Positions 47,789-57,500 of a stretch of 64,000 bases of DNA are shown in pieces. Below the pieces are notes generated by a model, which searched no databases, was not told the DNA's origin, and saw only the letters and a program-made list of their open reading frames with translations. Position 1 is the first letter of the stretch. Each line of letters begins with the position of its first letter. The DNA comes from Rhodoluna sp. (GTDB taxonomy: Bacteria > Actinomycetota > Actinomycetes > Actinomycetales > Microbacteriaceae). Made by a program: the position numbers and the translations under genes. The stretch spans positions 372,001-436,000 of the forward strand of contig NZ_JAHEDV010000001.1 of assembly GCF_024641065.1 (NCBI RefSeq). Direction: 5' to 3'.

Positions 47789-48487
47789 CTAAATGCCTTC
47801 GAGAGTTGAGTTTTCAGCCAGAATTTTGGTGAGCCAAGTTACGCGATGTTCACTGCTTGGCCCATGTTCGTGAATGGCACGGATGTGGGCCTCTGAGGCA
47901 TAACCCTTGTGACCATCAAAGCCATAAGCCTTGTGCTGGGTAGCCAGATGAATCATCAAGTTATCGCGTTTGACCTTTGAGATCACCGAAGCGGCAGCAA
48001 CCGAAACACAGTCGCGGTCAGCTTTGGTCTTCACCATCACCGGTATTCCCATTGCCTTCTCACCAAGCCAATTATGAGAACCATCAAGGATAATTACCGC
48101 GCCAGCTTGGGCAATCGATTGGCGCAATGGTGAATCTTCGAGCAACACACGAAGAGCTTCAGCGCCGGCGGCGGCTAGGGCAGCCACGATTCCGTCGCTA
48201 TCGATTCTTTGAGCTGAAACCATGCCGACAGCTGAGGCTTCGACCCAATCAGACACCGGAGCAAGCAATTCGTTGCGAACTTTTTCACTGATTAATTTGG
48301 AGTCGCAAAGTTTTTCGGGCCAGGGTTGCGAATTGGCCTTGCCATCGCGATCAATAAGTGCAACGCCAACTGCAACTGGGCCAGCTATCGCGCCGCGGCC
48401 AACTTCATCCATGCCGATAACAAACCTATGGCCAGCTGCCCACAGCTCGCGCTCTAAGTTAAGGCTTGGGTACGTCTTTGAAGACAT
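47789..48487 (-). CDS. rnhB: Ribonuclease HII
   Basis: Removes ribonucleotides embedded in DNA and RNA of RNA-DNA hybrids. 232 aa. Catalytic acidic residues in GMDEVGRGAIAGPVAVG (Asp-Glu) and in VIILDGSHNWLG, plus a fourth Asp in KTKADRDCVSVAAASVISKV. ATG 48487 overlaps the lepB end by 29 bases; no later good start was seen. Confidence 0.95.
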   Translation of the reverse strand: MSSKTYPSLNLERELWAAGHRFVIGMDEVGRGAIAGPVAVGVALIDRDGKANSQPWPEKLCDSKLISEKVRNELLAPVSDWVEASAVGMVSAQRIDSDGIVAALAAAGAEALRVLLEDSPLRQSIAQAGAVIILDGSHNWLGEKAMGIPVMVKTKADRDCVSVAAASVISKVKRDNLMIHLATQHKAYGFDGHKGYASEAHIRAIHEHGPSSEHRVTWLTKILAENSTLEGI

Positions 48488-49211
48488 CTGCGTGGTTGTC
48501 TAGAAATTTCCAGTGGGCCGAAGGCCAGCTAACCACTAGGGCACGGCCTACAACAAAGCCTTCGCCAACAAAACCTTTGCTTGGCAGATCTTCGTGAAAG
48601 CGCGAATCTTGGCTGTTCTCGCGGTTGTCACCCATCACCCAGATAGAACCCTCAGGCACAACAACATCAAAGTCAATGCTCGAAGGCGGCACGTCGCTGC
48701 CCAGGTAAGTTTCGTCAATGGAAACCCCATTGATCATGAGGTTGCCGTTTGCATCGCAGCATTGAACGTGGTCTCCGGCAACACCAATGACGCGCTTTAC
48801 CAGGTGCTGGCTACTGTCTGGGGCAGCCAAGCCAAAGGCAGATAAGAACCACTCAACACTCGCTTCAATTGGGTTCTTTTCTTCGGTAACCACTGGGCCT
48901 AGCCAGCCGCCGGGATCTTTAAAGACCACAATGTCGCCACGTTGAATTGGCATTAGGTCGGGAGTTAATTCATTCACGATGATGCGGTCATCGATCTGAA
49001 GGGTTTCGAGCATTGAGCCCGATGGAATGAAGAATGACCTCAGCAAGAAAGTCTTGATTAACAGAGAAAGCACCAACGCAGTTCCGACAATTGCAACTAG
49101 ATCAAAAATCAAAGAGACGAAAACGTTTCTTCTAAATTTTTTGAACTTGCCGTTGCCGGAAGTGCGTGGTGCTTTGCTTTGCGGGCTTATTAAAGACCCG
49201 AGGTTCTTCAT
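48459..49211 (-). CDS. lepB: Signal peptidase I
   Basis: 250 aa. One N-terminal membrane helix (about 30-52, LIFDLVAIVGTALVLSLLI). Catalytic Ser in FIPSGSMLETLQIDDRIIVNEL, the RGDIVVFKDP box, catalytic Lys in HLVKRVIGVAGDHV, and box E GDNRENSQDSRF. ATG 49211 is chosen; the longer frame to 49322 would overlap rplS. Cleaves signal peptides of exported proteins. Confidence 0.95.
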   Translation of the reverse strand: MKNLGSLISPQSKAPRTSGNGKFKKFRRNVFVSLIFDLVAIVGTALVLSLLIKTFLLRSFFIPSGSMLETLQIDDRIIVNELTPDLMPIQRGDIVVFKDPGGWLGPVVTEEKNPIEASVEWFLSAFGLAAPDSSQHLVKRVIGVAGDHVQCCDANGNLMINGVSIDETYLGSDVPPSSIDFDVVVPEGSIWVMGDNRENSQDSRFHEDLPSKGFVGEGFVVGRALVVSWPSAHWKFLDNHADVFKDVPKP

Positions 49212-49224
49212 GCTGTTAGGCGAT

Positions 49225-49575
49225 TTAGATGTTGTCGCGCTTTTCGGCGATCTTCGCCTTCTTGCCGCGAAGGTCGCGCAAGAAGTAAAGCTTTGCACGG
49301 CGAACGTCACCGCGGGTAACAACTTCGATCTTCTCGATCACTGGTGAGTGAACCGGGAAGGTACGCTCAACGCCAACCTGGAAAGAAACTTTACGAACGG
49401 TAAAAGTCTCGCGAACTGACTCGCCTGAACGACGAATTACGATGCCCTGGAAAACCTGAACACGGCTGCGGTTACCTTCGATGATGTTTACGTGAACCTT
49501 TACGGTGTCACCAACACGAAACTCTGGGATGTCTGAACGCAGTGATGCTGCGTCTACTGAATCAAGAATGTGCAT
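49225..49575 (-). CDS. rplS: 50S ribosomal protein L19
   Basis: 116 aa. Seen: [51 protein letters not shown], and [15 protein letters not shown]. Has its own promoter-like sequence upstream (49692-49721). lepB starts 13 bases after. Confidence 0.97.
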   Translation of the reverse strand: MHILDSVDAASLRSDIPEFRVGDTVKVHVNIIEGNRSRVQVFQGIVIRRSGESVRETFTVRKVSFQVGVERTFPVHSPVIEKIEVVTRGDVRRAKLYFLRDLRGKKAKIAEKRDNI

Positions 49576-49691
49576 TTTGAATCACTCTCTGTCACTGCAC
49601 GCAGGTCAACAACGGTTAGTTATAAGTTGAATGTTGTCTTTATTGCCAGACTCCCCTGCGGCAGAGTAACTAGTGGCGAACAACAGTCTCT

Positions 49692-49721
49692 AGTTTAGCC
49701 AAGAAAACTGAGATTCAGCAA
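49692..49721 (-). promoter_or_regulatory. Probable promoter of rplS-lepB-rnhB
   Basis: On the minus strand TTGCTG (49716-49721), an 18-base spacer, and TAAACT (49692-49697), pointing at rplS. The leader is about 110 bases. A good sigma-A-type match. Confidence 0.6.
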
Positions 49722-49731
49722 CGGTTGGCGC

Positions 49732-50418
49732 TTATTCGCCAAGCAGGTCGGGGCGCACTTTCTTAGTGCGCTCAATTTGCTGCTCTTTGCGCCAAGCTGC
49801 AATGGCTGCATGGTTGCCGCTGGTTAGAACCTCGGGCACATCCATGCCTCGCCAATTAGCCGGTTTGGTATAGCTCGGGTATTCAAGCAAGCCGTCAGAG
49901 TGCGATTCTTCAACCAGGCTTTCGGCGTTGCCAATAACCCCTGGGATGAGCCTCACGATGGCCTCGGTCATTGCAATTGCAGCAACTTCACCGCCGTTCA
50001 GCACATAGTCGCCAAGGCTGATAAGTCTCACACGCGCTTTGGTCGCGGCGTATTCAACTACACGCTGATCAATGCCCTCGTAGCGGCCACAGGCGAACAC
50101 AATGTGGTCTTCTTTAGCCAGCTCATAGGCAGTTGCCTGTTTGAATTGCTCACCAGCTGGCGAAGTAAAAATGACGGTGCAATTGCCGTCTTCAGGCAAA
50201 ATCGCATCAAGCGCTTCGCCCCAAGGTTCTGGTTTCATCAACATGCCAGCACCGCCACCATATGGGCTGTCGTCTACGGTCTTGTGCTTGTCGTGAGTGT
50301 AATCACGAAGGTCGTGCGCCTCAAAGTTGATTAGGTTCTTTTCGCGGGCCTTGCCCAAAAGCGAAAGATCAAGCGCCTTGAAGTAGTCAGGAAAAATCGT
50401 GACAGCGTCGATACGCAT
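49732..50418 (-). CDS. trmD: tRNA (guanine-37-N1)-methyltransferase
   Basis: Makes m1G37 to prevent frameshifting, using SAM in a knotted SPOUT fold. 228 aa. Seen: [46 protein letters not shown], and [15 protein letters not shown]. Follows rimM by 6 bases. Confidence 0.97.
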   Translation of the reverse strand: MRIDAVTIFPDYFKALDLSLLGKAREKNLINFEAHDLRDYTHDKHKTVDDSPYGGGAGMLMKPEPWGEALDAILPEDGNCTVIFTSPAGEQFKQATAYELAKEDHIVFACGRYEGIDQRVVEYAATKARVRLISLGDYVLNGGEVAAIAMTEAIVRLIPGVIGNAESLVEESHSDGLLEYPSYTKPANWRGMDVPEVLTSGNHAAIAAWRKEQQIERTKKVRPDLLGE

Positions 50419-50424
50419 TTTCGA

Positions 50425-51054
50425 TTACTCCGACTCTTGTGCCTGGTCTGAGTCGACGGCAGGTTCGTCTTCTGAGTCTTCGTCGGCGATTTCTTCAAAA
50501 AGACCGCCAGGAGGCGTGATTTGAACTTCACCCTTCACAACATCAACCGATGGAGCAAACGCCTTGATAAAAGGCAAAAGCACCTCGCCCGTTGCAGTTT
50601 TGATTGCCAAACAGTCTTGAGCTGGCAGGTGGTCAACGCGAACCACTTTGCCAATTTCTTGGCCGTCGCGAATAACCTTTAGACCAATGAGCTGGTGGTC
50701 ATACCAAGCATCAGGCTCTTCAGGTAGTACCTCAGTGTCGGCGTTCACCAAAAGAATCGCCTTGATGAGGGTTTCGGCTAAGTTTCGGTCTTCTACATCT
50801 TCAAGAAACAGAACCGGAGCCTGGTTGTAGTAACGGAGTTCTTTTACGGTTACGGTTTTGCCGAACCAAGGTGAAGAATCAGGAACCTGAAGGTCTAGAA
50901 CTGCTCCGGGCGCAAAGCGAACATCCGGGCTGTCTGTATATAACTCGAGTTTGAAAGCACCCTTTAGGCCATGGGCCTTTACCAGGCGACCAACTCGGAG
51001 CGTTGTCTTGTTAGAAATCGGTGTCCACCACGTCAACGCGGACTTTTTTGCCAT
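50425..51054 (-). CDS. rimM: Ribosome maturation factor RimM
   Basis: Assists 30S head maturation and binds S19. 209 aa. Seen: LRVGRLVKAHGLKGAFKLELYTDSPDVRF in the first domain, given here as GRLVKAHGLKGAFKLEL, then the PRC-barrel DAWYDHQLIGLKVI and VLLPFIKAFAPSVDV. The acidic C-terminal tail (about 25 residues, Asp/Glu/Ser-rich) is longer than usual. The ATG at 51054 overlaps khpA by 44 bases; a TTG at 51036 is an alternative. Confidence 0.93.
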   Translation of the reverse strand: MAKKSALTWWTPISNKTTLRVGRLVKAHGLKGAFKLELYTDSPDVRFAPGAVLDLQVPDSSPWFGKTVTVKELRYYNQAPVLFLEDVEDRNLAETLIKAILLVNADTEVLPEEPDAWYDHQLIGLKVIRDGQEIGKVVRVDHLPAQDCLAIKTATGEVLLPFIKAFAPSVDVVKGEVQITPPGGLFEEIADEDSEDEPAVDSDQAQESE

Positions 51055-51247
51055 CGGCTAGGGCGTTCACAAGTGTGCGAAGCGCCTTGGCGGTGCGGCC
51101 GTTGCGCCCGATCACTCTACCCAGGTCATCTGGGTGCACGTGAACCTCAAGCAAGTCTCCTCGCGAGGTTGAGCGTGCAGTCACGGTGGCATCGTCAGGA
51201 TTGTCGACGATGCCTTTGACTAGGTGTTCGAGCGCAGCGGCTAGCAC
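51011..51247 (-). CDS. khpA: KH-domain RNA-binding protein KhpA
   Basis: 78 aa, GTG start. One KH domain with the GxxG loop in DDLGRVIGRNGRTAKALRTLV. In Gram-positives KhpA pairs with KhpB/Jag in RNA-based control of cell shape and division. Conserved position between rpsP and rimM. Confidence 0.93.
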   Translation of the reverse strand: MLAAALEHLVKGIVDNPDDATVTARSTSRGDLLEVHVHPDDLGRVIGRNGRTAKALRTLVNALADGKKVRVDVVDTDF

Positions 51248-51250
51248 TTA

Positions 51251-51772
51251 TTAAGCCTCTTCGTTTACAGCAGCTTCTTCAGCAGCAGGAGCCTCTACGG
51301 TCTCTTCTGCGGCATCAGCAACTGCGTCTTCGATTGACTGAACTGCTTCTTCAGCTGCGTCTGCAGCCTCAGCGATAACCTCTTCAGCAGCAACTTCTGC
51401 TACAACTGGGGCAACCTTGATTTCAGCCTTTGGACGAAGAACGGTCTTCTTGGCGCCATCAACAACGAACTCAGCCTTAGCAGCCTTTACCTGAACGGTG
51501 TTCTTTGCTGACTTGTCACCCTTTGAAGCCTGTAGGTCACCGGTCAACTTTAGAAGTACAGCTACCTGCTCGGTTGGCTGTGCGCCAACACTTAGCCAGT
51601 ACTGTGCACGCTCTGAGTTGACCTCAATTAGTGAAGGGTTCTCGGTCGGAATGTAACGACCAATTTCTTCGATAGCACGGCCATCACGCTTGGTGCGTGA
51701 GTCTGCTACAACGATGCGGTAGTGAGGCGCGCGGATCTTGCCCATGCGCTTCAAACGAATTTTTACAGCCAC
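51251..51772 (-). CDS. rpsP: 30S ribosomal protein S16 with long acidic tail
   Basis: 173 aa. The first about 90 residues are S16 ([28 protein letters not shown], read as [20 protein letters not shown]). The remaining about 80 residues are an Ala/Glu/Val-rich extension ([18 protein letters not shown]...[10 protein letters not shown]). The tail resembles the S2 tail. GTG 51772 with AGGAG upstream. Leads rpsP-khpA-rimM-trmD. Confidence 0.95.
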   Translation of the reverse strand: MAVKIRLKRMGKIRAPHYRIVVADSRTKRDGRAIEEIGRYIPTENPSLIEVNSERAQYWLSVGAQPTEQVAVLLKLTGDLQASKGDKSAKNTVQVKAAKAEFVVDGAKKTVLRPKAEIKVAPVVAEVAAEEVIAEAADAAEEAVQSIEDAVADAAEETVEAPAAEEAAVNEEA

Positions 51773-51849
51773 GATTGCTCCTGATTTTTCATGTTGGTGC
51801 GAACGTTCAACCGTGAGCGTGGGGGCACACTCGGTGAAAAAGCTCTATG

Positions 51850-51891
51850 GGTTGTCGTTGCGTTTGGTTAGAGGGTCAAACGGCGACAACC
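51850..51891 (-). terminator. Two-part hairpin between ffh and rpsP
   Basis: GGTTGTCG (51850-51857) pairs with CGACAACC (51884-51891), and inside it CGTTTG (51861-51866) with CAAACG (51877-51882). Minus-strand reading is followed by a short T-rich run, so it may end ffh transcripts or structure the rpsP leader. Confidence 0.5.
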
Positions 51892-51953
51892 GCTCTATTC
51901 TGCCAGAAAACTAGGCTTACCGCTAGTTCATCGGCCTTAGATTCTTGGATACT

Positions 51954-53453
51954 TTAGATTCCGAACGCCGAACCGCTGCCGGTTGACCCGGCAGAATTTG
52001 GATTCTGACCAAGGGCGCGGGCTGCCTCTTCGGCAGCTCGCTTCGCCGGGTTACCTGACTTTGAGCCCTTTTTCTTGTCTTTACCCTTAGATTTACCGCC
52101 GCCGAATGAGCCCATCCCGGGCATTGCCGGCATGCCCGGCACCTGCGGAACACCGCCCTTAGCTACAGTTTTCATCATTTTGGCAGCTTGTTCAAAGCGG
52201 TTGACCAGCGAGTTGACGTCAGTTACGGTCATGCCCGAGCCCTTGGCAATTCGAGCACGGCGCGAACCATTGAGAATTTTTGGTTGGCGGCGCTCAGCCG
52301 GAGTCATTGATCGAATGATCGCCTCGGTGCGGTCAATCTCACGTTCATCAAAGTTGTCGAGCTGTGCCCGCATCTGCCCGGCACCAGGCATCATGGCCAG
52401 CATGCTCTTCAGCGAGCCCATTTTTCGCAGCTGCTGCATTTGATCCATGAAATCTTCAAGGGTAAAACTGTCTTTCGCGATTTTTTCTGCCATCGCGCGA
52501 GCTTCAGCTTCATCGAAGTTTTTCTGGGTCTGTTCAATCAGGGTGAGAATGTCACCCATGTCAAGAATTCGACTCGCCATGCGGTCTGGATAGAACGGCT
52601 CAAAAGCATCCATGCCTTCGCCATTCGAAGCAAACACAATTGGCTTACCGGTAACCGAGGCCACCGAAAGCGCTGCACCACCGCGAGCGTCACCGTCAAG
52701 CTTGGTCAGCACGACACCGGTGATTCCCACACCTTCGTCAAAAGCCTTAGCCACATTAACGGCGTCTTGGCCAAGCATTGAGTCGACAACGAAAAGAACT
52801 TCGTCTGGGTCAACTGCCTTGCGGATGTCAATTGCCTGCTGCATCAACTCTTCGTCGACACCGAGACGGCCGGCTGTGTCAACAATGACGACGCTGAACA
52901 TCTTCTTTTCGGCGTGCTTGATAGCCTCTTTGGCTACCTTCACCGGGTTGCCCACACCATTGCCAGGTTCTGGGGCGAACACCGGCACACCGACTCGTTC
53001 ACCAACCACCTGAAGCTGGTTCACAGCATTCGGGCGTTGGAGGTCAGCAGCTACCAAAACTGGTGTTTGCCCCTGATCTTTCAACCATTTGGCTAGTTTT
53101 CCGGCGAGTGTGGTTTTACCCGCACCTTGCAAACCGGCAAGCATAAGCACTGTTGGTGGCTTCTTTGCAAACGAAAGTTTCTTTTGCTCGCCGCCCAAAA
53201 TAGTGACCAACTCTTCGTTGACAATTTGAACAACCTGCTGGGCTGGGTTCAGCGCTTTTGAAACTTCGTCGCCCAGTGCACGGTCGCGAACGGCACCAGT
53301 GAAAGTCTTGACAACGTCTAGAGCAACATCGGCTTCAAGCAGAGCGCGGCGAATTTCGCGGAGCGTCGCGTCAATGTCGGCAGCGCTGAGCTTGCCCTTC
53401 GAGCGAAGGTTTTTGAAAGTATCAATCAGGCGATCTGAGAGGTTACCGAACAA
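51954..53453 (-). CDS. ffh: Signal recognition particle protein Ffh
   Basis: 499 aa. N and G domains: GLQGAGKTTLAGKLA, VVIVDTAGRLG, TKLDGDARGGAALS. The Met-rich M domain binds 4.5S RNA and signal sequences (LEDFMDQMQQLRKMG, MPAMPGMGSFGGG). A long Lys/Gly/Ala tail follows. TTG start at 53453. Works with FtsY, encoded just upstream. Confidence 0.97.
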   Translation of the reverse strand: MFGNLSDRLIDTFKNLRSKGKLSAADIDATLREIRRALLEADVALDVVKTFTGAVRDRALGDEVSKALNPAQQVVQIVNEELVTILGGEQKKLSFAKKPPTVLMLAGLQGAGKTTLAGKLAKWLKDQGQTPVLVAADLQRPNAVNQLQVVGERVGVPVFAPEPGNGVGNPVKVAKEAIKHAEKKMFSVVIVDTAGRLGVDEELMQQAIDIRKAVDPDEVLFVVDSMLGQDAVNVAKAFDEGVGITGVVLTKLDGDARGGAALSVASVTGKPIVFASNGEGMDAFEPFYPDRMASRILDMGDILTLIEQTQKNFDEAEARAMAEKIAKDSFTLEDFMDQMQQLRKMGSLKSMLAMMPGAGQMRAQLDNFDEREIDRTEAIIRSMTPAERRQPKILNGSRRARIAKGSGMTVTDVNSLVNRFEQAAKMMKTVAKGGVPQVPGMPAMPGMGSFGGGKSKGKDKKKGSKSGNPAKRAAEEAARALGQNPNSAGSTGSGSAFGI

Positions 53454-53464
53454 GTTGGTTTCTC

Positions 53465-54502
53465 CTAACTAACTAGCCCGCGAGCGAACTCTTGTGCATC
53501 GAAAAATGCGAAATCGTTTATGCCTTCGCCCACACCAACGAGCTTTACCGGAATACCGAGTTCCTTTTGAATAGCAAAGACAATGCCACCCTTGGCGGTT
53601 CCATCTAACTTGGTAAGCACAACGCCGGTCACCTTGGCAACCTCAGCGAAGGCCTTGGCCTGGGCTAGACCGTTTTGGCCAGTGGTTGCATCGAGAACCA
53701 GGAGCACTTCTGAGATTTCGGCTTGCTTTTCGATTACTCGACGAATCTTGTCAAGCTCGCCCATCAGGTCAATCTTGTTCTGTAGGCGCCCAGCGGTGTC
53801 AATAATCACGATGTCGGCATCAGCTTTAATTGCAGCTTCAACCGATTCAAACGCCACGGATGCTGGGTCTTGCCCCTCTTGCTTTGGGCGAACCAGGGTT
53901 GCACCAGCACGCTCGGCCCAAGTGGCAACCTGGTCAACTGCTGCCGCTCTAAAGGTGTCGGCTGCGCCGATAAACACCTTCCAGTCCCCTTCGGTTAGCC
54001 AGTTTGCTAGCTTTCCAATGGTGGTGGTTTTTCCGACACCGTTCACACCGACAACAAGAAAAACATAGGGCAATTTACCGGCCGAAAGATTCAGTGCTTT
54101 GTCGCTGCGCTCGAGAGACTCTGCCAAAACGGTCGCCAAAACTTCTTTGAGTTGGTTCTCGCTTTCAGCTCCAGCCTTTTTGGCACGAAGTTTCACCTCG
54201 TCGACAATCGCGACTGATGCATCGAGACCGAAGTCAGCTTGAATCAAGATATCTTCAAGATCATCCAAGTTTTCTGGGTCAAATTTAATTCGACTGAAGA
54301 GGCTGCGAATGCCCTTTTTGGCGCTTCGCTTAGGCAGTTCTACAGCTACAAGTGCTTCACTGATCACTGGAGCCAAAACCTCATCGACCGCGGGAATTTC
54401 GACAACCGGCTCGATTACCTGTTCAATCAGTACTTCAGCAATCGGTTCGACAACGGGTGCGACTTCTTCGTTGCGCTTTTTCTTCCAGAACATCAAAGCC
54501 AT
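53465..54502 (-). CDS. ftsY: SRP receptor FtsY
   Basis: 345 aa. Short acidic/hydrophobic A-region of about 60 residues (VEPIAEVLIEQVIEPVVEI), then the NG GTPase: GVNGVGKTTTIGKLA, IVIIDTAGRLQNK, VLTKLDGTAKGG, GVGEGINDFAFF. ATG 54502 or a second Met three codons on. Starts 4 bases after the smc stop; ffh follows 11 bases later. Confidence 0.97.
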   Translation of the reverse strand: MALMFWKKKRNEEVAPVVEPIAEVLIEQVIEPVVEIPAVDEVLAPVISEALVAVELPKRSAKKGIRSLFSRIKFDPENLDDLEDILIQADFGLDASVAIVDEVKLRAKKAGAESENQLKEVLATVLAESLERSDKALNLSAGKLPYVFLVVGVNGVGKTTTIGKLANWLTEGDWKVFIGAADTFRAAAVDQVATWAERAGATLVRPKQEGQDPASVAFESVEAAIKADADIVIIDTAGRLQNKIDLMGELDKIRRVIEKQAEISEVLLVLDATTGQNGLAQAKAFAEVAKVTGVVLTKLDGTAKGGIVFAIQKELGIPVKLVGVGEGINDFAFFDAQEFARGLVS

Positions 54503-54506
54503 GAGT

Positions 54507-57500
54507 TTAGGCCTTGTCTAGCAGTCGCTGACCAACTACGGCCGAAACGCCATCTTGACGCATCGAGACTCCATAGAGTGCGTCAGCAATCTCCATGGTG
54601 CGCTTTTGGTGAGTGATGATGATGAGCTGCGAATTCGAACGCAGGTCTTCAAAAATCTGAAGCAAACGACCAAGGTTTGCATCGTCAAGAGCAGCCTCAA
54701 CCTCATCCATGACATAGAACGGTGAAGGGCGCGCTTTGAAGATAGCCACCATCAAAGCAACTGCAGCCAACGAACGCTCACCACCAGAAAGCAGCGACAA
54801 ACGTTCAATGCGCTTACCGGCCGGCTTCACCGTAACTTCGAGACCAGTGGTCAGCATGTCATCTGGATTAGTCAAGAAAATTGAGCCAGTACCGCCTGGG
54901 AACAGGGTTGGGAACACCTGCTCAAAAGCCTTGCGTGTGTCTTCAAACGCATCGGCAAAGATAACCTGCATCTTGGTGTCGAGGTCTTCGATGATCTGCA
55001 GAAGGTCTTTGCGGGTTTGAGTTAGGTCGGCAAGTTGCTCGGTCAAGAACTTGTGTCGCTGTTCGAGAGCGGCAAACTCTTCGAGAGCAAGAGGGTTTAC
55101 CCGGCCAAGTTTTTCAAAAAGGCGCTCGGCATCGCGAAGGCGTTTTTGCTGTTCTTCACGGATGAACGGCTTGGTGCCGCCCTCAGCTTCTTCATCTGGA
55201 ATTCCCAGCTCTGGAGAATACTCTTCGAGAAGCACAGCCTGCTCAAGGCCAAGTTCATCGTTTGCGCGCGAAACCAAGTTCGCGAGGGTCAAACGCTTTT
55301 CGTGGTTTGCAAGTTCCATGTCGTGAACGTTTTGGGTGAGGCTAGCGAGCTTCATCTGAATCTCGGCAGTTTCACCGCGAAGCTTCACCAACTCAGCGTT
55401 CTGGTTGGCTCGTGCGGTTTCAAGCTCGTGCAGGCGCACCTTTGCCAGCGAGGCGCTATTTGCCACTGCATCCATCAAAACAGGAAGGGCATCGAGAACT
55501 TGCTGCGCTGAATCAAGTTGCGCTTTTCGAGCTGCTGCAGCCGCTTTTGATTTTTCGATTGCAACCTTGGCTTCGGCTACCTGTGCTCGTAGTGACTCAG
55601 AGCGTTGCTTCTCAACGCGAACACGCTCAACGGCGGCGCCAAGATCAACACGAACTTCTAGCTCACGTTGACGTTCTTGCTCGAGATTCTCAGCGAGCGT
55701 TTGACGGTTGGCCAGATCAAGTGCCGGTCGCTCTTGAGCTGCAAACGAATCATGTGCGGCAATTGATTCGGTCAGCTTTGACTCAGCGTCTGAAATTCCA
55801 GTTGCTGCAGCTTTCGCTACCTGGCTAAGTCGTTCAATTTCTGCTTCTGAGGCTTCAACCTGAACGCGAAGGCGACCAAGTTTTTCTGCATTTGAAGCCA
55901 AGTTTTGGTCATGCTCTTTGAGTGCAGCTAGGGCATCCTTGGCACTTGCCTTGGCCGCCTCTTCGGTTGCTCGAGCTTGAGTTAGCTCGGAACGAGACTT
56001 TTCGATTGCTTCTGTGACTTCAGCTAGGCGAACTTCTGCAGAGTCACGCTCGGCAACAAGCTCGAGCTTTGAAGGCTTATTTGATGAACCGCCACGGATA
56101 ACCGATTCAGTCAATACGTCGCCGTCGAGGGTGATCAGAGTAAGTTTTAGAGCATCTTGGTTCGATGCATAAAGCGACTTGGCAGCATTGATGTCATCGA
56201 CGACAACAATGTTGGCCAACAGGCTAATGATTCCCGCAGGAGCCTCAACGACATCAGCTGCAGAGCGTGCGCCAGCTACATTGGCAACAGCTGAGGCAGC
56301 GCCCTTGAGATCAATGTCAGCGACAATCAGTTCAACACGACCACCCTGGGTCGATTTGAGGTGCTCAACTGCAGCGAGTCCGGCTTCTCGGGTGTCGGCA
56401 ACCAGAGCATCAGCCAACGGGCCAAGTGCGGCGGCAATCGCAGCTTCGAAACCCTTTTGAATTTTCATGTGGGTTGCAACTAGGCCACGGATGCCGCGAA
56501 GACCGGCCGAAGCTAGCTCGGTTGCGCCATCTTTTTGCTCAAGCATTAGGTTCAAAGCTGATCGCTTCGCCGACAAAGAATCGCGTTCACGCTCGGCTTG
56601 GTGCAGTTCTTCTCGAAGACTTTCAATTTGCGCTTGTGACTCCGAAACAGCTTTTTGAGCGGCTTCATAGGCAGCCTCGAGGCCGTTGTCATTTGGTGAC
56701 TGTTGGTTTTGAAGTTGTGCTTCTAGCGACTCGTACTCAGACTTACGTTGGGCGTGACGCTCGCGGGCTTCATCCAAGGCACCCTCGTGACGAACCACCT
56801 CGGCGCGCAAGCTGGCAAGCTTTGACTCGGCAACATTGGCATCGTTGGCAAGTCGAGCCTTGTCTAGGTCAAACTTTGAAATCAGTGCGTTCTGCTCGGC
56901 AACCTCGTTGTCAAACTTTTCAAGCACATCGCGGGCTTCGCTTCGAGCTTGTTCAGCCTCGTGCAACGCACGCTTTAGGGTCTCAACGTTATTTGCGAGT
57001 TCAGCAGCGGAAAGTTCAGCTGCTTGGCCTTCGGCCTCGAGCGCAGCTGGATCAATTTGAGAACCAGACACTTCAGCCTGTGAACCGAGCAATGCAACCT
57101 TTTGATTGGCAATTGATAGCAACGAACGCAGACGCTCCGAGAGCGAGTCAAACTGATAGGCCAAGTTACGAGCTTGGTCTAGCTCGGTAGAAACCTGTGC
57201 AGCTTCAAGCTGGCTAAGTCGAGCAGTGTTCTCAGCAAGAAGAGTTTGCAGGAGGTTGCGTTCGCCGCGACGATCAGCCTCGCTCTTTGCCGTTTCTTCA
57301 AGCGCCTTGTGCAGTTCGGTAATGTCGGCTGCCAAAATTCGAGCTTTGGCGTCACGAACCACAGATGCAATTCCCTGTGCCTCGCGAGCGACTTCGGCCT
57401 GCTGACCCAGGGGTTTCAGTTGGCGTCGAACTTCGCCAGCAAGGTCGTTTAGGCGAGTGAGGTTGGCTTGCATTGCCTCGAGCTTGCGCTGAGTCTTTTC

